From Clostridiales bacterium (lineage in GTDB: Bacteria > Bacillota > Clostridia > Christensenellales > Aristaeellaceae), in contig SVGP01000002.1 in NCBI GenBank assembly GCA_015056255.1, positions 1-64,000 of the forward strand: a stretch of DNA of 64,000 nt. The letters run 5' to 3'. The translations under genes were made by a program, and so were the position numbers. The notes under the pieces were generated by a model. That model made no database searches and was not told where the DNA came from. It was given only the letters and a program-made list of their open reading frames with translations. How positions within the stretch are numbered: the stretch's first letter is position 1; each line of letters starts with the position of its first letter. Below are positions 40,950 through 50,197 of the stretch, one piece after another.

Positions 40950-41425
40950 AGATGGAAAAGCTGATTGAAAGCGCAGGGCTTACTTTGGCGGCGACTGTTG
41001 TGCTGATTTCGATGGCGGCGTCGTTTTTCCTGGAGCATACGCCGACTAAGCAGGAGGAAGCCGTAAAAGCGTCGAGCGCAATCAATGTTTTTGAAGAATT
41101 CAGACAGGAGCGGGAGCGCGTAAGACAGCTTGAAACGGTTCAATTGACCGCCCTTATGAACGATGAGGGAGCGGATCAGGACATTCGTCTGGAAGCTTAC
41201 AGGATGCTCGCGGAGCTCACCAGATTCATGGAGCAGGAAGCGACGATGGAAGGCATCCTCAAAATGCGGGGACATGCGGACTGTGTTGTAACGGTGCATG
41301 AATCGAGCGTGAACGTAGTGATCTATGAAGGCTCCGGGGGAAAAAACGAGGCCGCGTTTATTCTCGATCTTGCGCTTCGGGAGACGGGACAGGCGGCCGG
41401 CAACGTAAAGATTCTGGAGGTTTAA
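40946..41425 (+). CDS. spoIIIAH: Stage III sporulation protein AH
   Basis: This 159-residue protein has an N-terminal membrane helix (about 11-29) and an extracellular EscJ-like ring domain. The helical part FEEFRQERERVRQLETVQLTALM and the end DCVVTVHESSVNVVIY follow the SpoIIIAH pattern. In Bacillus it binds SpoIIQ from the forespore across the septum; spoIIQ is not in this window. It is the last gene of the spoIIIA operon. Confidence 0.94.
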   Translation: MKMEKLIESAGLTLAATVVLISMAASFFLEHTPTKQEEAVKASSAINVFEEFRQERERVRQLETVQLTALMNDEGADQDIRLEAYRMLAELTRFMEQEATMEGILKMRGHADCVVTVHESSVNVVIYEGSGGKNEAAFILDLALRETGQAAGNVKILEV

Positions 41426-41456
41426 ATATCAGTGTGTGATTTTATGCATAAACTGT

Positions 41457-41485
41457 TTGCGTTTTGGACAAAAGTCTGATATAAT
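41457..41485 (+). promoter_or_regulatory. Promoter of the asp23-amaP-nusB operon
   Basis: TTGCGT (41457-41462) and TATAAT (41480-41485) are 17 bases apart, 65 bases upstream of the asp23-like start. Confidence 0.78.
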
Positions 41486-41550
41486 CAGTATAGAGTGGGG
41501 TAGGTATATGCCCCTCAAGCGATTACCGCTTTTTTCAAGGAGGATCACTT

Positions 41551-42126
41551 ATGGCTGAAAACAACATGTCCGATGTAAGGCTGGATGAGACTTCCAACGG
41601 CACGGTGTATTTTGTATCCGATGTTTTGGCAACCATTGCCGGGCTCGCCGTGACGGAGGTAGAGGGCGTTGCCAACACGGTCAGCGGAAGCGGCACGTTA
41701 GTGGATATGTTTGCTCGCAAAGCACAGAGCAATTCTAAAAACCTGACCCGAGGCATCAAAGTGGATGTAAATGGAAACGATGTGACGGTCAATGTAACCA
41801 TCATCGTAGAGTATGGTTCTCCCGTTCCCGAGGTTGCCTCCGGCATTCAGGAGAACGTGAAAAAGGCCATCGAAACCATGACCGGTATGAATGTAAAGAG
41901 CGTGGACGTGCACGTTCAGGGCGTCAGCTTTGAAAGAGAAAACCGCGCCGTGGCCGAGCTTGAAATGACGCAGAGAAAGCTGCTTGAAAAGCAGCCTGCT
42001 TCTGTAGCCATTGAGCCCGCAGAAGGAAAAAAACCGGAAGAAACCGATGATGACGATTTCGTTTTAGAGCTTGAAGACGTTGAAGACGAAAATGCAGAAA
42101 GCAAAAAGCCTGAAGAAGCAAACTAA
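41551..42126 (+). CDS. Asp23/Gls24 family envelope stress protein
   Basis: This 191-residue protein has the Asp23 core: GTVYFVSDVLATIAGLAVTEVEGVA, then GIKVDVNGNDVTVNVTIIVEYG and MTGMNVKSVDVHVQGVSFERE. The C-terminal 60 residues are an added Lys/Glu/Asp-rich tail. Asp23 proteins form a sheet below the membrane, tethered by AmaP, encoded next. AAGGAGGA precedes the ATG. The gene begins an operon that leads into nusB and the folate and isoprenoid genes. Confidence 0.94.
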   Translation: MAENNMSDVRLDETSNGTVYFVSDVLATIAGLAVTEVEGVANTVSGSGTLVDMFARKAQSNSKNLTRGIKVDVNGNDVTVNVTIIVEYGSPVPEVASGIQENVKKAIETMTGMNVKSVDVHVQGVSFERENRAVAELEMTQRKLLEKQPASVAIEPAEGKKPEETDDDDFVLELEDVEDENAESKKPEEAN

Positions 42127-42159
42127 ACAAGGTTGATAACGCAGGAAAGAGGATTGAAT

Positions 42160-42822
42160 ATGAATTCAAAGACCATAAAACGCGCTGTTGTTGCGTATAC
42201 ATCCGCCCTTGGCGTGATCGGTATTCTGTTTACCATTCTTGAAATGTTCTCTGTTGATGCGTTTGGTGTTTTCAGAAGAGCGGCCGCTTCGTCGGTCGTT
42301 GTTCTGATCCTTTTGCTTATCGTACTTTTCGTGCTGGCGGGCGCTTTCGGGTATGCCTTCTATCTGGCTGTTTACGGGGAAAAGGCTCTGAATGCCCGTA
42401 TGGTTACCTTAAAGGGTACGGAAGATGACGTGGTTTTCATTAAGCAGGAAACCATGGAGGCGTATGTGGCAAGCGTTGTGGGCAAACCCGAAGGCGTCAG
42501 TGATATTTCAGTTACTGCGAAATATCTGAACATGGCGCTTGACGTAACCGTCAGCATAAGCGTCAATATGGATGTAGACATCGCTTCCATGACGAGCGAA
42601 ATGCAGAAAAAGCTTCGCGAGCAGATTGAAAGCGTGAACGGCATCAAATTAAGCCGTGTCGCCGTGATCATTTCCGGAATTATCGTTCCTGAAAAGACCG
42701 AGGGCATGAAGATGCCATGGACGGAGCGACTGGAAGAAATCAAAAAGGAACAGGCCGAGGCCGTGCAGGAGAATAGCGAAGAAGCCGTGGAATCCGAAGA
42801 AAATACCGAGGATCAGGCATAA
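42160..42822 (+). CDS. amaP: Alkaline shock response membrane anchor protein AmaP
   Basis: This 220-residue protein has two N-terminal membrane helices (about 10-30 and 48-75) and a cytoplasmic Asp23-related domain (VKGTEDDVVFIKQE-like start, VTVSISVNMDVDIASMTSEMQKKLREQIESVNGIK). It anchors Asp23-type proteins to the membrane. AAAGAGGA before 42160 supports this start over an upstream one. The acidic end (EEAVESEENTEDQA) echoes the tail of its partner. Confidence 0.9.
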   Translation: MNSKTIKRAVVAYTSALGVIGILFTILEMFSVDAFGVFRRAAASSVVVLILLLIVLFVLAGAFGYAFYLAVYGEKALNARMVTLKGTEDDVVFIKQETMEAYVASVVGKPEGVSDISVTAKYLNMALDVTVSISVNMDVDIASMTSEMQKKLREQIESVNGIKLSRVAVIISGIIVPEKTEGMKMPWTERLEEIKKEQAEAVQENSEEAVESEENTEDQA

Positions 42823-42854
42823 ATAAACAGACGGAAACGGGGATGTACGTGTAA

Positions 42855-43253
42855 ATGAAAAGGTCGGTAGCGCGCGCACGCGCGATGCAGCTGGTTTATG
42901 AATGGGAGCTTGGCGGAGACGGCGGCGAAGACACAAAGCTGGGTCTTCTTGAAATCAAGCCCGACGAATCGGAAGTCGATTATGTAGACGGTCTCGTGGC
43001 CGGCGTTATGAATAACAAAGCCGATATCGACGCCAAAATCAAAAAATTTGCGATCGGCTGGCCGATCGACCGCATCTCCCGTGTGGATCTTTCGATTCTG
43101 CGCGTGGCGGTGTATGAAATGCTGTTTGCCTCCGTTCCCAAGGGCGTTGCCATCAGCGAGGCTGTGGAACTTGCAAACACGTATTCCACCGACAAAGCCG
43201 GAACGTTTATCAACGGCGTTCTCGGAAGCATCATGAGAGGCGAAGACGCATGA
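42855..43253 (+). CDS. nusB: Transcription antitermination factor NusB
   Basis: This 132-residue all-helical RNA-binding protein, with NusE/S10, binds boxA in rRNA leader transcripts. It shows RARAMQLVYEWEL at the start and the family block RISRVDLSILRVAVYEMLF, KGVAISEAVELANTYSTDKAGTFINGVL. It overlaps the tsaD-like gene by four bases. The asp23-amaP-nusB order is common in Clostridia. Confidence 0.96.
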   Translation: MKRSVARARAMQLVYEWELGGDGGEDTKLGLLEIKPDESEVDYVDGLVAGVMNNKADIDAKIKKFAIGWPIDRISRVDLSILRVAVYEMLFASVPKGVAISEAVELANTYSTDKAGTFINGVLGSIMRGEDA

Positions 43254-44230
43254 CGCGCCTCGTGCTTGGAATTGATACAAGCTGCTACACCACGTCCGTT
43301 GCCCTTGCGGGTGACGGGCGTGTCGTTGCGTCTTGGAGAAAGCTGCTTACCGTAAAAGAAGGGGAAAGGGGCCTTCGTCAGTCGGAAGGCCTTTTTCAGC
43401 ATGTAAACGCGCTTCCCGGAATGGTCGAAGGGCTTATGAAGGAAGTAGGCTCTGTAGAGATTGCGGCGGTCTGCGCATCCAGCCGGCCAAGGGACGTGGA
43501 CGACAGCTATATGCCGGTTTTTCTTGCGGGCGTGTCGCTTGGAAAGAGCGTTGCCAGTATTTTGGGCGTTCCTTTTTTTGAAACCTGCCATCAGAAGGGG
43601 CATGTGCGCGCCGCCATGGTGGATTCGGGCATAGAAAAAGGCGAATTTATCGCCATGCACTTATCCGGCGGAACGACCGAGACTTTGTTTGTGGATGAAA
43701 ATTTGAATATCTCGCTTCTTGGCGGCTCGGACGATCTGCACGCAGGGCAGTTTGTAGACCGCGTGGGCGTGAAAATGGGGCTTTCCTTCCCGGCAGGGCC
43801 GCATCTTGAAGAGATGGCTGTCAAGGGAACGTCCAGATCGCTTTTTAAGCTATCGCACAAAGACGGACATTGCTCCTTCTCGGGCGCGGAGGCCGAGGCC
43901 ATGCGCCTGATTGAAAAGGGCGGGATGTCGAATGAAGATATTGCAGCCGAGGTTTATAACTATCTTGCGCGTGCGATTACATGGCTTTTGATGGACGCAT
44001 TTGAAAAGACGAATGCCAAACAGGCGCTTCTGGCAGGCGGCGTCGCGTCGAGCAGGCTCCTTCGAAAGCTCGTTCGCGAGCGGTGCCGGAAAAAGGGCGT
44101 AAATCAAAAAATCTGCTGGGCGAAGCCGGAATTGTCCGGAGACAATGCATGTGGCGTAGCCCTGATCGGCGAAGAAATGCTTGCAAGTGCAAAAGAAAGT
44201 GAGGCGCAAAAACATGTATACTTTGATTGA
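43250..44230 (+). CDS. TsaD-like (Kae1/Gcp family) protein, divergent paralogue
   Basis: This 326-residue ASKHA-fold protein is related to TsaD, which makes threonylcarbamoyladenosine in tRNA. It has LGIDTSCYTTSVAL, the metal-site pair CHQKGH and the nucleotide blocks HLSGGTTE and LAGGVASSRLLR. It differs from true TsaD in ASSRPRDVDDSYMPVFLAGVSLGKS, where TsaD has the GPGLVGAL-type loop. In many Clostridia this gene, between nusB and folD, is a second copy beside a normal tsaD, and its role is not established. The substrate is therefore left open. Confidence 0.87.
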   Translation: MTRLVLGIDTSCYTTSVALAGDGRVVASWRKLLTVKEGERGLRQSEGLFQHVNALPGMVEGLMKEVGSVEIAAVCASSRPRDVDDSYMPVFLAGVSLGKSVASILGVPFFETCHQKGHVRAAMVDSGIEKGEFIAMHLSGGTTETLFVDENLNISLLGGSDDLHAGQFVDRVGVKMGLSFPAGPHLEEMAVKGTSRSLFKLSHKDGHCSFSGAEAEAMRLIEKGGMSNEDIAAEVYNYLARAITWLLMDAFEKTNAKQALLAGGVASSRLLRKLVRERCRKKGVNQKICWAKPELSGDNACGVALIGEEMLASAKESEAQKHVYFD

Positions 44231-45065
44231 CGGAAAAGAAATCGCAAGACAGGTTCGCGCGGATGTGAAGGTAAGGGTCAAGGCGTTTACCGAAAAATAC
44301 GGAAAAGCGCCCGCATTATGCGTAATTCTCGCCGGCGACAATCCAGCAAGCAAGGTGTATGTCGCCTCGAAGGAAAAGGCCTGCGGCTGGGTCGGCATCC
44401 GCTCGGTGGCGAAGAAATTTTCAGCGGACATCACTGAAAAAGAGCTGATTGAAGAAATTCAGAAGCTCAATCAGGATCCAGACATCAACGGTATCCTTGT
44501 ACAGCTGCCGCTTCCCAAGGGTATTAACGAAGAAAACGTGCTTCGCGCGGTTGCGCCCGAGAAGGATGTGGACGGCTTTCACCCGATGAACGCGGGCGAG
44601 CTCATGCGCGCAGGCGCGATGCTGGAGCCGTGCACGCCTGCGGGCTGCATTGAGCTTTTGAAAAGAGCGGGCGTTGAATTAAGCGGCGCAAACGCGGTTG
44701 TGATTGGCAGGAGCAATATCGTCGGAAAGCCGATTGCGATGATGCTGCTGCGCGAAAACTGCACTGTCACCATTTGCCATTCGAAGACCAAAAATATGAA
44801 GGATATTCTGAAAAACGCCGACATCATCGTAAGCGCTATGGGGCGTCCCAGGGCCGTGACAGGCGATATGCTCAAAGACGGCGCGGCCGTCATCGACGTT
44901 GGCATTAACCGGCTCGAGGACGGTAGCATCGTGGGCGACGTGGATTTCGAATCTGCGGCCAAGGTTTGCGGTGCGATCACGCCCGTTCCCGGCGGCGTGG
45001 GTCCGATGACGATTGCGTTTTTGATGAAGAACACGATGACGGCTGCGGAGATGCAAAATGCCTGA
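44214..45065 (+). CDS. folD: Bifunctional methylenetetrahydrofolate dehydrogenase/cyclohydrolase
   Basis: This 283-residue enzyme makes 10-formyl-THF from 5,10-methylene-THF with NADP. The catalytic Lys region SKVYVASKEKAC, NGILVQLPLPKGINE, DVDGFHPMNAGEL and the nucleotide-binding VIGRSNIVGKP are present, with the end TPVPGGVGPMTIAFLMKNT. The ATG lies inside the end of the tsaD-like gene, behind GTGAGGCG. It overlaps xseA by eight bases. Confidence 0.97.
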   Translation: MYTLIDGKEIARQVRADVKVRVKAFTEKYGKAPALCVILAGDNPASKVYVASKEKACGWVGIRSVAKKFSADITEKELIEEIQKLNQDPDINGILVQLPLPKGINEENVLRAVAPEKDVDGFHPMNAGELMRAGAMLEPCTPAGCIELLKRAGVELSGANAVVIGRSNIVGKPIAMMLLRENCTVTICHSKTKNMKDILKNADIIVSAMGRPRAVTGDMLKDGAAVIDVGINRLEDGSIVGDVDFESAAKVCGAITPVPGGVGPMTIAFLMKNTMTAAEMQNA

Positions 45066-46266
45066 ATGGACGCTGTCAGTTGGCCAATTGAATGAATACG
45101 TCCGCAAAAAGCTTGCGGGCGATCCCATGTTGCGCTCGGTTCGCGTAAAGGGCGAAATTTCAGGCTTTAAGCGGCACGTCAGCGGACACCTTTATTTCAC
45201 GCTTAAGGATGAAAACGCTCGCGTTGCCTGCGCGATGTTTCGTCAGCAGACGATATCCTTATCTTTTCAGCCCAAGGATGGCGATCAGGTTGTCGTTACC
45301 GCGGCGGCAGGGCTGTATCCCGTGTCCGGCACGTACCAGTTGTATGTGGACGAGATGGAAAAGGATGGAACGGGCAATCTGTTTGAACGGTTTGAAAAAT
45401 TAAAGCAAAAGCTGGCGGCTGAAGGCCTTTTTGATCCTGCGATTAAGAAACCGCTTCCCGTGATGCCTAAAACCATCGGCGTGGTCACATCCCGCGTGGG
45501 CGCGGCGTTTCGGGATATTGTGCGCGTTTCCAGAATGCGCGATCCGTCTGTAAATATTATCATCGCCCCCTGCGCCGTACAGGGCGCTGGCGCGGCGGAA
45601 GAGATTGTAAAAGCGATTGAACTTTTAAATAAGGACGGCCGAAGCGAAGTGCTTCTGGTCGGGCGCGGCGGCGGATCGATGGAGGATTTGTGGCCTTTCA
45701 ACGAGGAAATCGTTGCGCGGTCGATTTTTGCTTCCAGAATTCCCGTCATTTCCTGCGTTGGACATGAAATTGATTTTACCATTTCTGATTTTGTCGCGGA
45801 CTGCCGCGCGGCGACGCCGTCCAACGCGGCGGAAATTGCGATCAGCGACATTTCAGAAATTCAAAAGACGCTTTATCAGCTGGGCGTGCGCCTAAAGGGC
45901 GCGCTCAGAAGCGATATTCTAAGAAAACGGATGCGGCTCGTGGCGGTAAAAAAATCTGCTTGCATGATATCGCCCGTGCGCGTTTTGATTGACGAGAGAA
46001 AGCGAAGTTTAAGCCTTAAAAAAGAAAGACTGGATCGTTCGCTTGCAACGCTGATTGAAAAAAAGCGGATTTTGCTTCAAAAGCGCATGGCGATTCTGGA
46101 TGCGGTTAATCCGGAGAACGTGCTCAAAAGAGGTTACAGCGCTGTGTTTTCAGGCGATAAGCTTTTAAAAAGCGCAAGGGAGCTTGAAAAGGGCGATGAA
46201 ATCTTTATCCGCATGCACGACGGAACGATTCTGGCCGATGTGAAACGTGTGACGATCAAGGAGTAA
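45058..46266 (+). CDS. xseA: Exodeoxyribonuclease VII large subunit
   Basis: This 402-residue subunit has an N-terminal OB fold (LNEYVRKKLAGDPMLRSVRVKGEISGFKRH), a catalytic domain (VVTSRVGAAFRDIVRVSRMR, VLLVGRGGGSMEDLWPFNEE, PVISCVGHEIDFT, RAATPSNAAEIA) and a long helical C-terminal stalk. With XseB it forms the single-strand DNA exonuclease VII. It is slightly shorter than the usual 440-450, mainly in the stalk. The xseB gene follows four bases later. Confidence 0.97.
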   Translation: MPEWTLSVGQLNEYVRKKLAGDPMLRSVRVKGEISGFKRHVSGHLYFTLKDENARVACAMFRQQTISLSFQPKDGDQVVVTAAAGLYPVSGTYQLYVDEMEKDGTGNLFERFEKLKQKLAAEGLFDPAIKKPLPVMPKTIGVVTSRVGAAFRDIVRVSRMRDPSVNIIIAPCAVQGAGAAEEIVKAIELLNKDGRSEVLLVGRGGGSMEDLWPFNEEIVARSIFASRIPVISCVGHEIDFTISDFVADCRAATPSNAAEIAISDISEIQKTLYQLGVRLKGALRSDILRKRMRLVAVKKSACMISPVRVLIDERKRSLSLKKERLDRSLATLIEKKRILLQKRMAILDAVNPENVLKRGYSAVFSGDKLLKSARELEKGDEIFIRMHDGTILADVKRVTIKE

Positions 46267-46270
46267 GAGG

Positions 46271-46486
46271 ATGAAATATTCATTTGAAGAAGGCATGGAA
46301 AAGCTTGAACAGCTTGTGACGCAGCTTGAAGGGGGCGCGCTTCCGCTTGAAGAGGCGTTCAAGGCATATCATGAGGCCTCTGAGCTTTATAAATCTCTGG
46401 CAGCTATGCTCGATCAGGGCGAAGCAAAGATTCTTGAAATTATGAAAGCGGGTCAGAAGGATATTACGGAGGATGTATTGGAATGA
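46271..46486 (+). CDS. xseB: Exodeoxyribonuclease VII small subunit
   Basis: This 71-residue helical protein has the family pattern SFEEGMEKLEQLVTQLEGGALPLEEAFKAYHEASEL. Several copies coat the stalk of XseA. It overlaps ispA by four bases (ATGA), consistent with translational coupling along this operon. Confidence 0.97.
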   Translation: MKYSFEEGMEKLEQLVTQLEGGALPLEEAFKAYHEASELYKSLAAMLDQGEAKILEIMKAGQKDITEDVLE

Positions 46487-47388
46487 ATACGCTGAAGGAA
46501 TATGGGAAAATAACGGAAGACAGGCTTCTGAAAATCATACCCGAGCTTCCAAAGAATGCGTTTGAAATCGGTCGGATGCCCGCGCTTCTGTCTGAAAGCA
46601 TGCGCTACAGCCTTCTTGCGGGCGGAAAACGTCTGCGTCCCGCAATGCTTTTAGCATCCTGTGAAATGCTCGGGGGCGACGTTTCTCTCGCGCTTGATTT
46701 TGCCTGCGCGATTGAGATGATTCATACGTATTCTCTGATTCATGACGATCTCCCCGGTATGGATGACGACGATATGCGAAGGGGGAAGCCTACCAATCAC
46801 GTTGTTTTTGGCGTGGGACAGGCTATTTTGGCAGGCGACGGGCTTCTCAATATGGCGTTTGAGGTTATGCTCCAAAAGGCGCTGACGGCTGGGAGCGACA
46901 TGGAAAAATGCGTGCTTGCCGCAAACGAAATCGCCCGTGCAGCGGGCGTTACCGGCATGATCGCGGGCCAGTGCGCCGACCTTTATCAGGAAGGGCGCGC
47001 AGACGGCACGGAAGAGATGCTCAGATACATTCATGAAGGAAAGACGATGGCGATGTTTGTGGGCGCAATGCGCGCCGGCGCGTTCCTTGCGGGCGCAGAC
47101 GAACAGGCCTTGCATGCGATTACGGAGTACGCCCGCGCATTCGGCCTTCTTTTCCAGGCCTCGGACGATGTTTTGGATATCACCGCCGACCCTGCGCTTT
47201 TCGGCCATTCCGTCGGCAAGGACGAGCGCGACGGAAAACTCACTGCCGTGAGCGTGCTCACGCTGGAAGGCGCAAAGGCGCGCGTTGAGGCGCTTTTACA
47301 GGAAGCAGTGGACGCGCTTAAAGATTTCGGCGCACAAGCGGACTTCTTTAGATCCCTTGCTGACGCCGTTGCTCACAGAGATCACTGA
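46483..47388 (+). CDS. ispA: Polyprenyl synthetase (farnesyl/geranyl diphosphate synthase)
   Basis: This 301-residue all-helical prenyl transferase condenses isopentenyl diphosphate with allylic diphosphates. The substrate motif GGKRLRP, the first Asp-rich motif HDDLPGMDDDDMRRGKPTNH and the second FQASDDVLD are intact. The residues around the first motif fit a C15 product. It lies between xseB and dxs, the standard Firmicute order, and supplies undecaprenyl and quinone precursors. Confidence 0.95.
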   Translation: MNTLKEYGKITEDRLLKIIPELPKNAFEIGRMPALLSESMRYSLLAGGKRLRPAMLLASCEMLGGDVSLALDFACAIEMIHTYSLIHDDLPGMDDDDMRRGKPTNHVVFGVGQAILAGDGLLNMAFEVMLQKALTAGSDMEKCVLAANEIARAAGVTGMIAGQCADLYQEGRADGTEEMLRYIHEGKTMAMFVGAMRAGAFLAGADEQALHAITEYARAFGLLFQASDDVLDITADPALFGHSVGKDERDGKLTAVSVLTLEGAKARVEALLQEAVDALKDFGAQADFFRSLADAVAHRDH

Positions 47389-47405
47389 TTGGAGAAAAAC
47401 AAGGC

Positions 47406-49262
47406 ATGCTCGAATGGATCAAATCTCCAGCGGACGTAAAACGGCTTTCGAAATCGGATAGGTATGCGCTTTCCGAAGAAATCCGAAGCGAAATGCTGGA
47501 AATCGTTTCGGAGACGGGAGGACATCTTGCGTCGAACCTCGGAAGCGTGGAATTGACCATCGCGCTTCACAGCGTTTTTGATACGCCGAAGGACAAGATT
47601 GTGTTTGACGTAGGCCATCAGGCATACGCGCACAAAATGCTGACCGGACGCTATGAAAAGATGCGCACCATCCGAAAAAAGGATGGCCTCAGCGGATTTC
47701 CCCGGCTCGAAGAAAGCGAACACGACGCAAACTGCGCAGGACACGCATCGGACTCGATTTCGCTGGCGCTCGGTATGGCGCGCGCAGCTGCTCTTCAGGA
47801 GGAAGACAAGCACATTGTGTGCGTGGTGGGCGACGGCGCGCTCACGGGCGGTATGTGCTACGAGGCGCTGAATGACGCGGGACACACCAAAACGCCCATG
47901 ATTATCGTTTTAAACGATAATGCCATGAGCATTTCATCAAACGTCGGCGCTATGAGCAAGCACCTGACTAAGATGCGCCAGAGCAATGCCTACAGGCAGC
48001 TTAAGCAGAATATCCGCCGCATGCTTGAAAAGATTCCCAAAATGGGCCTTCCGGTCGTGCGGCTGCTTTCAAAAATCAGGGACGTTTTTAAATCACTTCT
48101 GATCAATGATCTGTTTTTTGACGCCATGGGCATTGAATATGTCGGTCCTGTGGATGGGCATGATATTGAAGAAATGATCCGTGTTTTCGATCGCACGAAG
48201 AGGTATGACGAGCCGGTTGTCGTTCATGTGGTGACAAAAAAGGGCAGGGGCTATGCGCTTGCCGAGGACAATGCGGAGGCCTATCACGGCGTTCAGCCGT
48301 TTGATACGCGATCGGGCGAGGAAAAAAAGACCGGCGGAAAAAGCACGGGCGCAGTTGCGGCAAAGAAGCTTATAAGCCTTGCGGAAAACGACGGCAGAAT
48401 TGCCATTGTTTCAGCTGCGATGCTCAAGGGTACAGGGATGGATGCGTTTGAAAAGGTCTATCCCGAAAGAACGTTTGACGTCGGAATCGCCGAGGAGCAC
48501 GCGGTTACAATGGCGGCGGGGCTTGCGCTTGGCGGCATGAAGCCGTATGTCGCGATGTATTCAACGTTTCTTCAAAGATCATATGATCAGGTAATGATGG
48601 ATGTTTGCCTGAACAACGCGCCCGTTACATTTTTAATCGACCGCGCGGGATTGAGCGGCGCGGACGGCGAAACCCATCAGGGAATTTACGACATTGCATA
48701 TCTTAAGACAATTCCGAATCTCGTGATCGCTTCTCCCGCCGATACGGGCGAGCTTAATGGGATGATTGAACTCAGCCATCACTTGAATCAGCCGATGGCG
48801 ATCCGGTATCCCAAGTCGCTCCCGGCAAGCGATGTTGAAAAGAAAATCGAAACCGGCAAATGGGAAAGCATGCAACGTGGCGGCGATGTGCTTTTGATTG
48901 CCGCTGGGCGCATGACGGAGATCGCGCTTGAAGCAAGAAGGATGCTTTTGGAAAAATCGGTATCCGCCGGCGTTGTGAACGCGAGATTCATAAAGCCTAT
49001 GGATGAAACGATGCTTAAGGACATTTCCAAAATGAATCTGCCCGTGATCGTTCTTGAGGACGGCGTCGTATCGGGCGGCATGGGCGAGGAAATCATGCGG
49101 AAAATGCGCGATTATGGTTTTAAGGGGAGAATCGATCTGGTCGGCGCGCCCGATGCGTTTATCGCGCACGCCTCGATTTCCGAACAGACGAAGGACAATC
49201 ATATGGATGCTTTAAGCGTTTCGATGTGCGCGCTTAAAGCGCTTGGGAAGGAGCAAAAATAG
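47406..49262 (+). CDS. dxs: 1-Deoxy-D-xylulose-5-phosphate synthase
   Basis: This 618-residue thiamine-diphosphate enzyme is the first step of the MEP isoprenoid pathway. Landmarks are GGHLASNLGSVELTIALH, the ThDP motif GDGALTGGMCYEALNDAG, NDNAMSISSNVG, GIEYVGPVDGHD and the pyrimidine-domain DVGIAEEHAVTMAAGLA and DRAGLSGADGETHQG. Its last base is the first base of the following GTG start. Confidence 0.98.
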   Translation: MLEWIKSPADVKRLSKSDRYALSEEIRSEMLEIVSETGGHLASNLGSVELTIALHSVFDTPKDKIVFDVGHQAYAHKMLTGRYEKMRTIRKKDGLSGFPRLEESEHDANCAGHASDSISLALGMARAAALQEEDKHIVCVVGDGALTGGMCYEALNDAGHTKTPMIIVLNDNAMSISSNVGAMSKHLTKMRQSNAYRQLKQNIRRMLEKIPKMGLPVVRLLSKIRDVFKSLLINDLFFDAMGIEYVGPVDGHDIEEMIRVFDRTKRYDEPVVVHVVTKKGRGYALAEDNAEAYHGVQPFDTRSGEEKKTGGKSTGAVAAKKLISLAENDGRIAIVSAAMLKGTGMDAFEKVYPERTFDVGIAEEHAVTMAAGLALGGMKPYVAMYSTFLQRSYDQVMMDVCLNNAPVTFLIDRAGLSGADGETHQGIYDIAYLKTIPNLVIASPADTGELNGMIELSHHLNQPMAIRYPKSLPASDVEKKIETGKWESMQRGGDVLLIAAGRMTEIALEARRMLLEKSVSAGVVNARFIKPMDETMLKDISKMNLPVIVLEDGVVSGGMGEEIMRKMRDYGFKGRIDLVGAPDAFIAHASISEQTKDNHMDALSVSMCALKALGKEQK

Positions 49263-50068
49263 TGCCTGTACGCGCGGATGAGCAATTGGTGAAAACGGGT
49301 CTTGCAGACACGATTGAGCTTGCGCGCGCCCTGATCATGGAGGGGCGCGTCTTAAACGGAACAACTAAGATTTTAAAGGCGTCTGATCCTGTTAAAAAGG
49401 ACGCGGTTTTATCCGTCAAGGGCGAAACAGACGCATATGTGAGTCGCGGCGCGAAGAAATTAAAACGGGCGGTCGAGGCGTTTCAGCTTGACCTTAAGGG
49501 AAAAACGTGCATGGATGTCGGCGCGTCGACAGGTGGTTTTACCGACGTTATGCTGAGAGAAGGCGCAAAGCGCGTGTTCTCAATCGACGTGGGCTATAAT
49601 CTACTGGACTATAAGCTCAGAAGCGATTCCCGCGTTACCGTGATGGAGAGAACCAACGCGCGTTTTCTTGAAAAAGAAATGTTCGATGCTCCCGTTGAAT
49701 TTGGCGCGACGGACGTTTCGTTTATATCATTAAAGGCGGTTCTTCCGTCCATTTTCTCGGTGCTTGAAAAAAACGCTTTGTTTGTCTCGCTCATCAAACC
49801 CCAGTTTGAAGCGCAAAAGGAAGACGTCGGGGAGAAGGGCGTTGTCAGAAGGCGAGATGTACACGAAAGCGTCGTCAAAATGATCACGGATTTTGTACAG
49901 GCGCAGGGCTGGACGATCGAGGGGCTGGATTTTTCCCCGATCAGAGGTCCTGAAGGCAACATCGAGTTTCTGCTTCTGATCAGAAACACGGAGTTCTCTG
50001 CGCGATCTTTCGAAGATGCTACAATTAATGACGTGATTGACCAAGCTTATGACAAATTTATTAAATAA
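49262..50068 (+). CDS. tlyA: TlyA family rRNA 2'-O-methyltransferase (hemolysin A-like)
   Basis: This 268-residue protein has an N-terminal S4 RNA-binding domain (RADEQLVKTGLADTIELARALIMEGRVLNG) and a Rossmann methyltransferase domain with CMDVGASTGGFTDVMLREGA and the K-D-K-E tetrad region. TlyA methylates cytidines of 16S and 23S rRNA. The GTG start overlaps the dxs stop. The nadK gene, which often follows, is absent; instead a terminator covers the stop codon. Confidence 0.95.
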   Translation: MPVRADEQLVKTGLADTIELARALIMEGRVLNGTTKILKASDPVKKDAVLSVKGETDAYVSRGAKKLKRAVEAFQLDLKGKTCMDVGASTGGFTDVMLREGAKRVFSIDVGYNLLDYKLRSDSRVTVMERTNARFLEKEMFDAPVEFGATDVSFISLKAVLPSIFSVLEKNALFVSLIKPQFEAQKEDVGEKGVVRRRDVHESVVKMITDFVQAQGWTIEGLDFSPIRGPEGNIEFLLLIRNTEFSARSFEDATINDVIDQAYDKFIK

Positions 50069-50090
50069 CCGCGAGGGTTATTGTTTTTTT
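50064..50090 (+). terminator. Terminator overlapping the tlyA stop codon
   Basis: AATAACC (50064-50070) pairs with GGTTATT (50076-50082), followed by seven T residues at 50084-50090. It separates the asp23-tlyA operon from argR-recN. The 130-base gap before argR is AT-rich with several poor promoter matches, none decisive. Confidence 0.85.
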
Positions 50091-50197
50091 GAGTATTTCT
50101 GATATACAATATAAAAAGAGGCCTTGGTCGGTTTTGGGCAAGGTTTTGCTTGGTGTTGTATTCAATTAATATAGAAATCACTAGGAGGCGTACCCTG

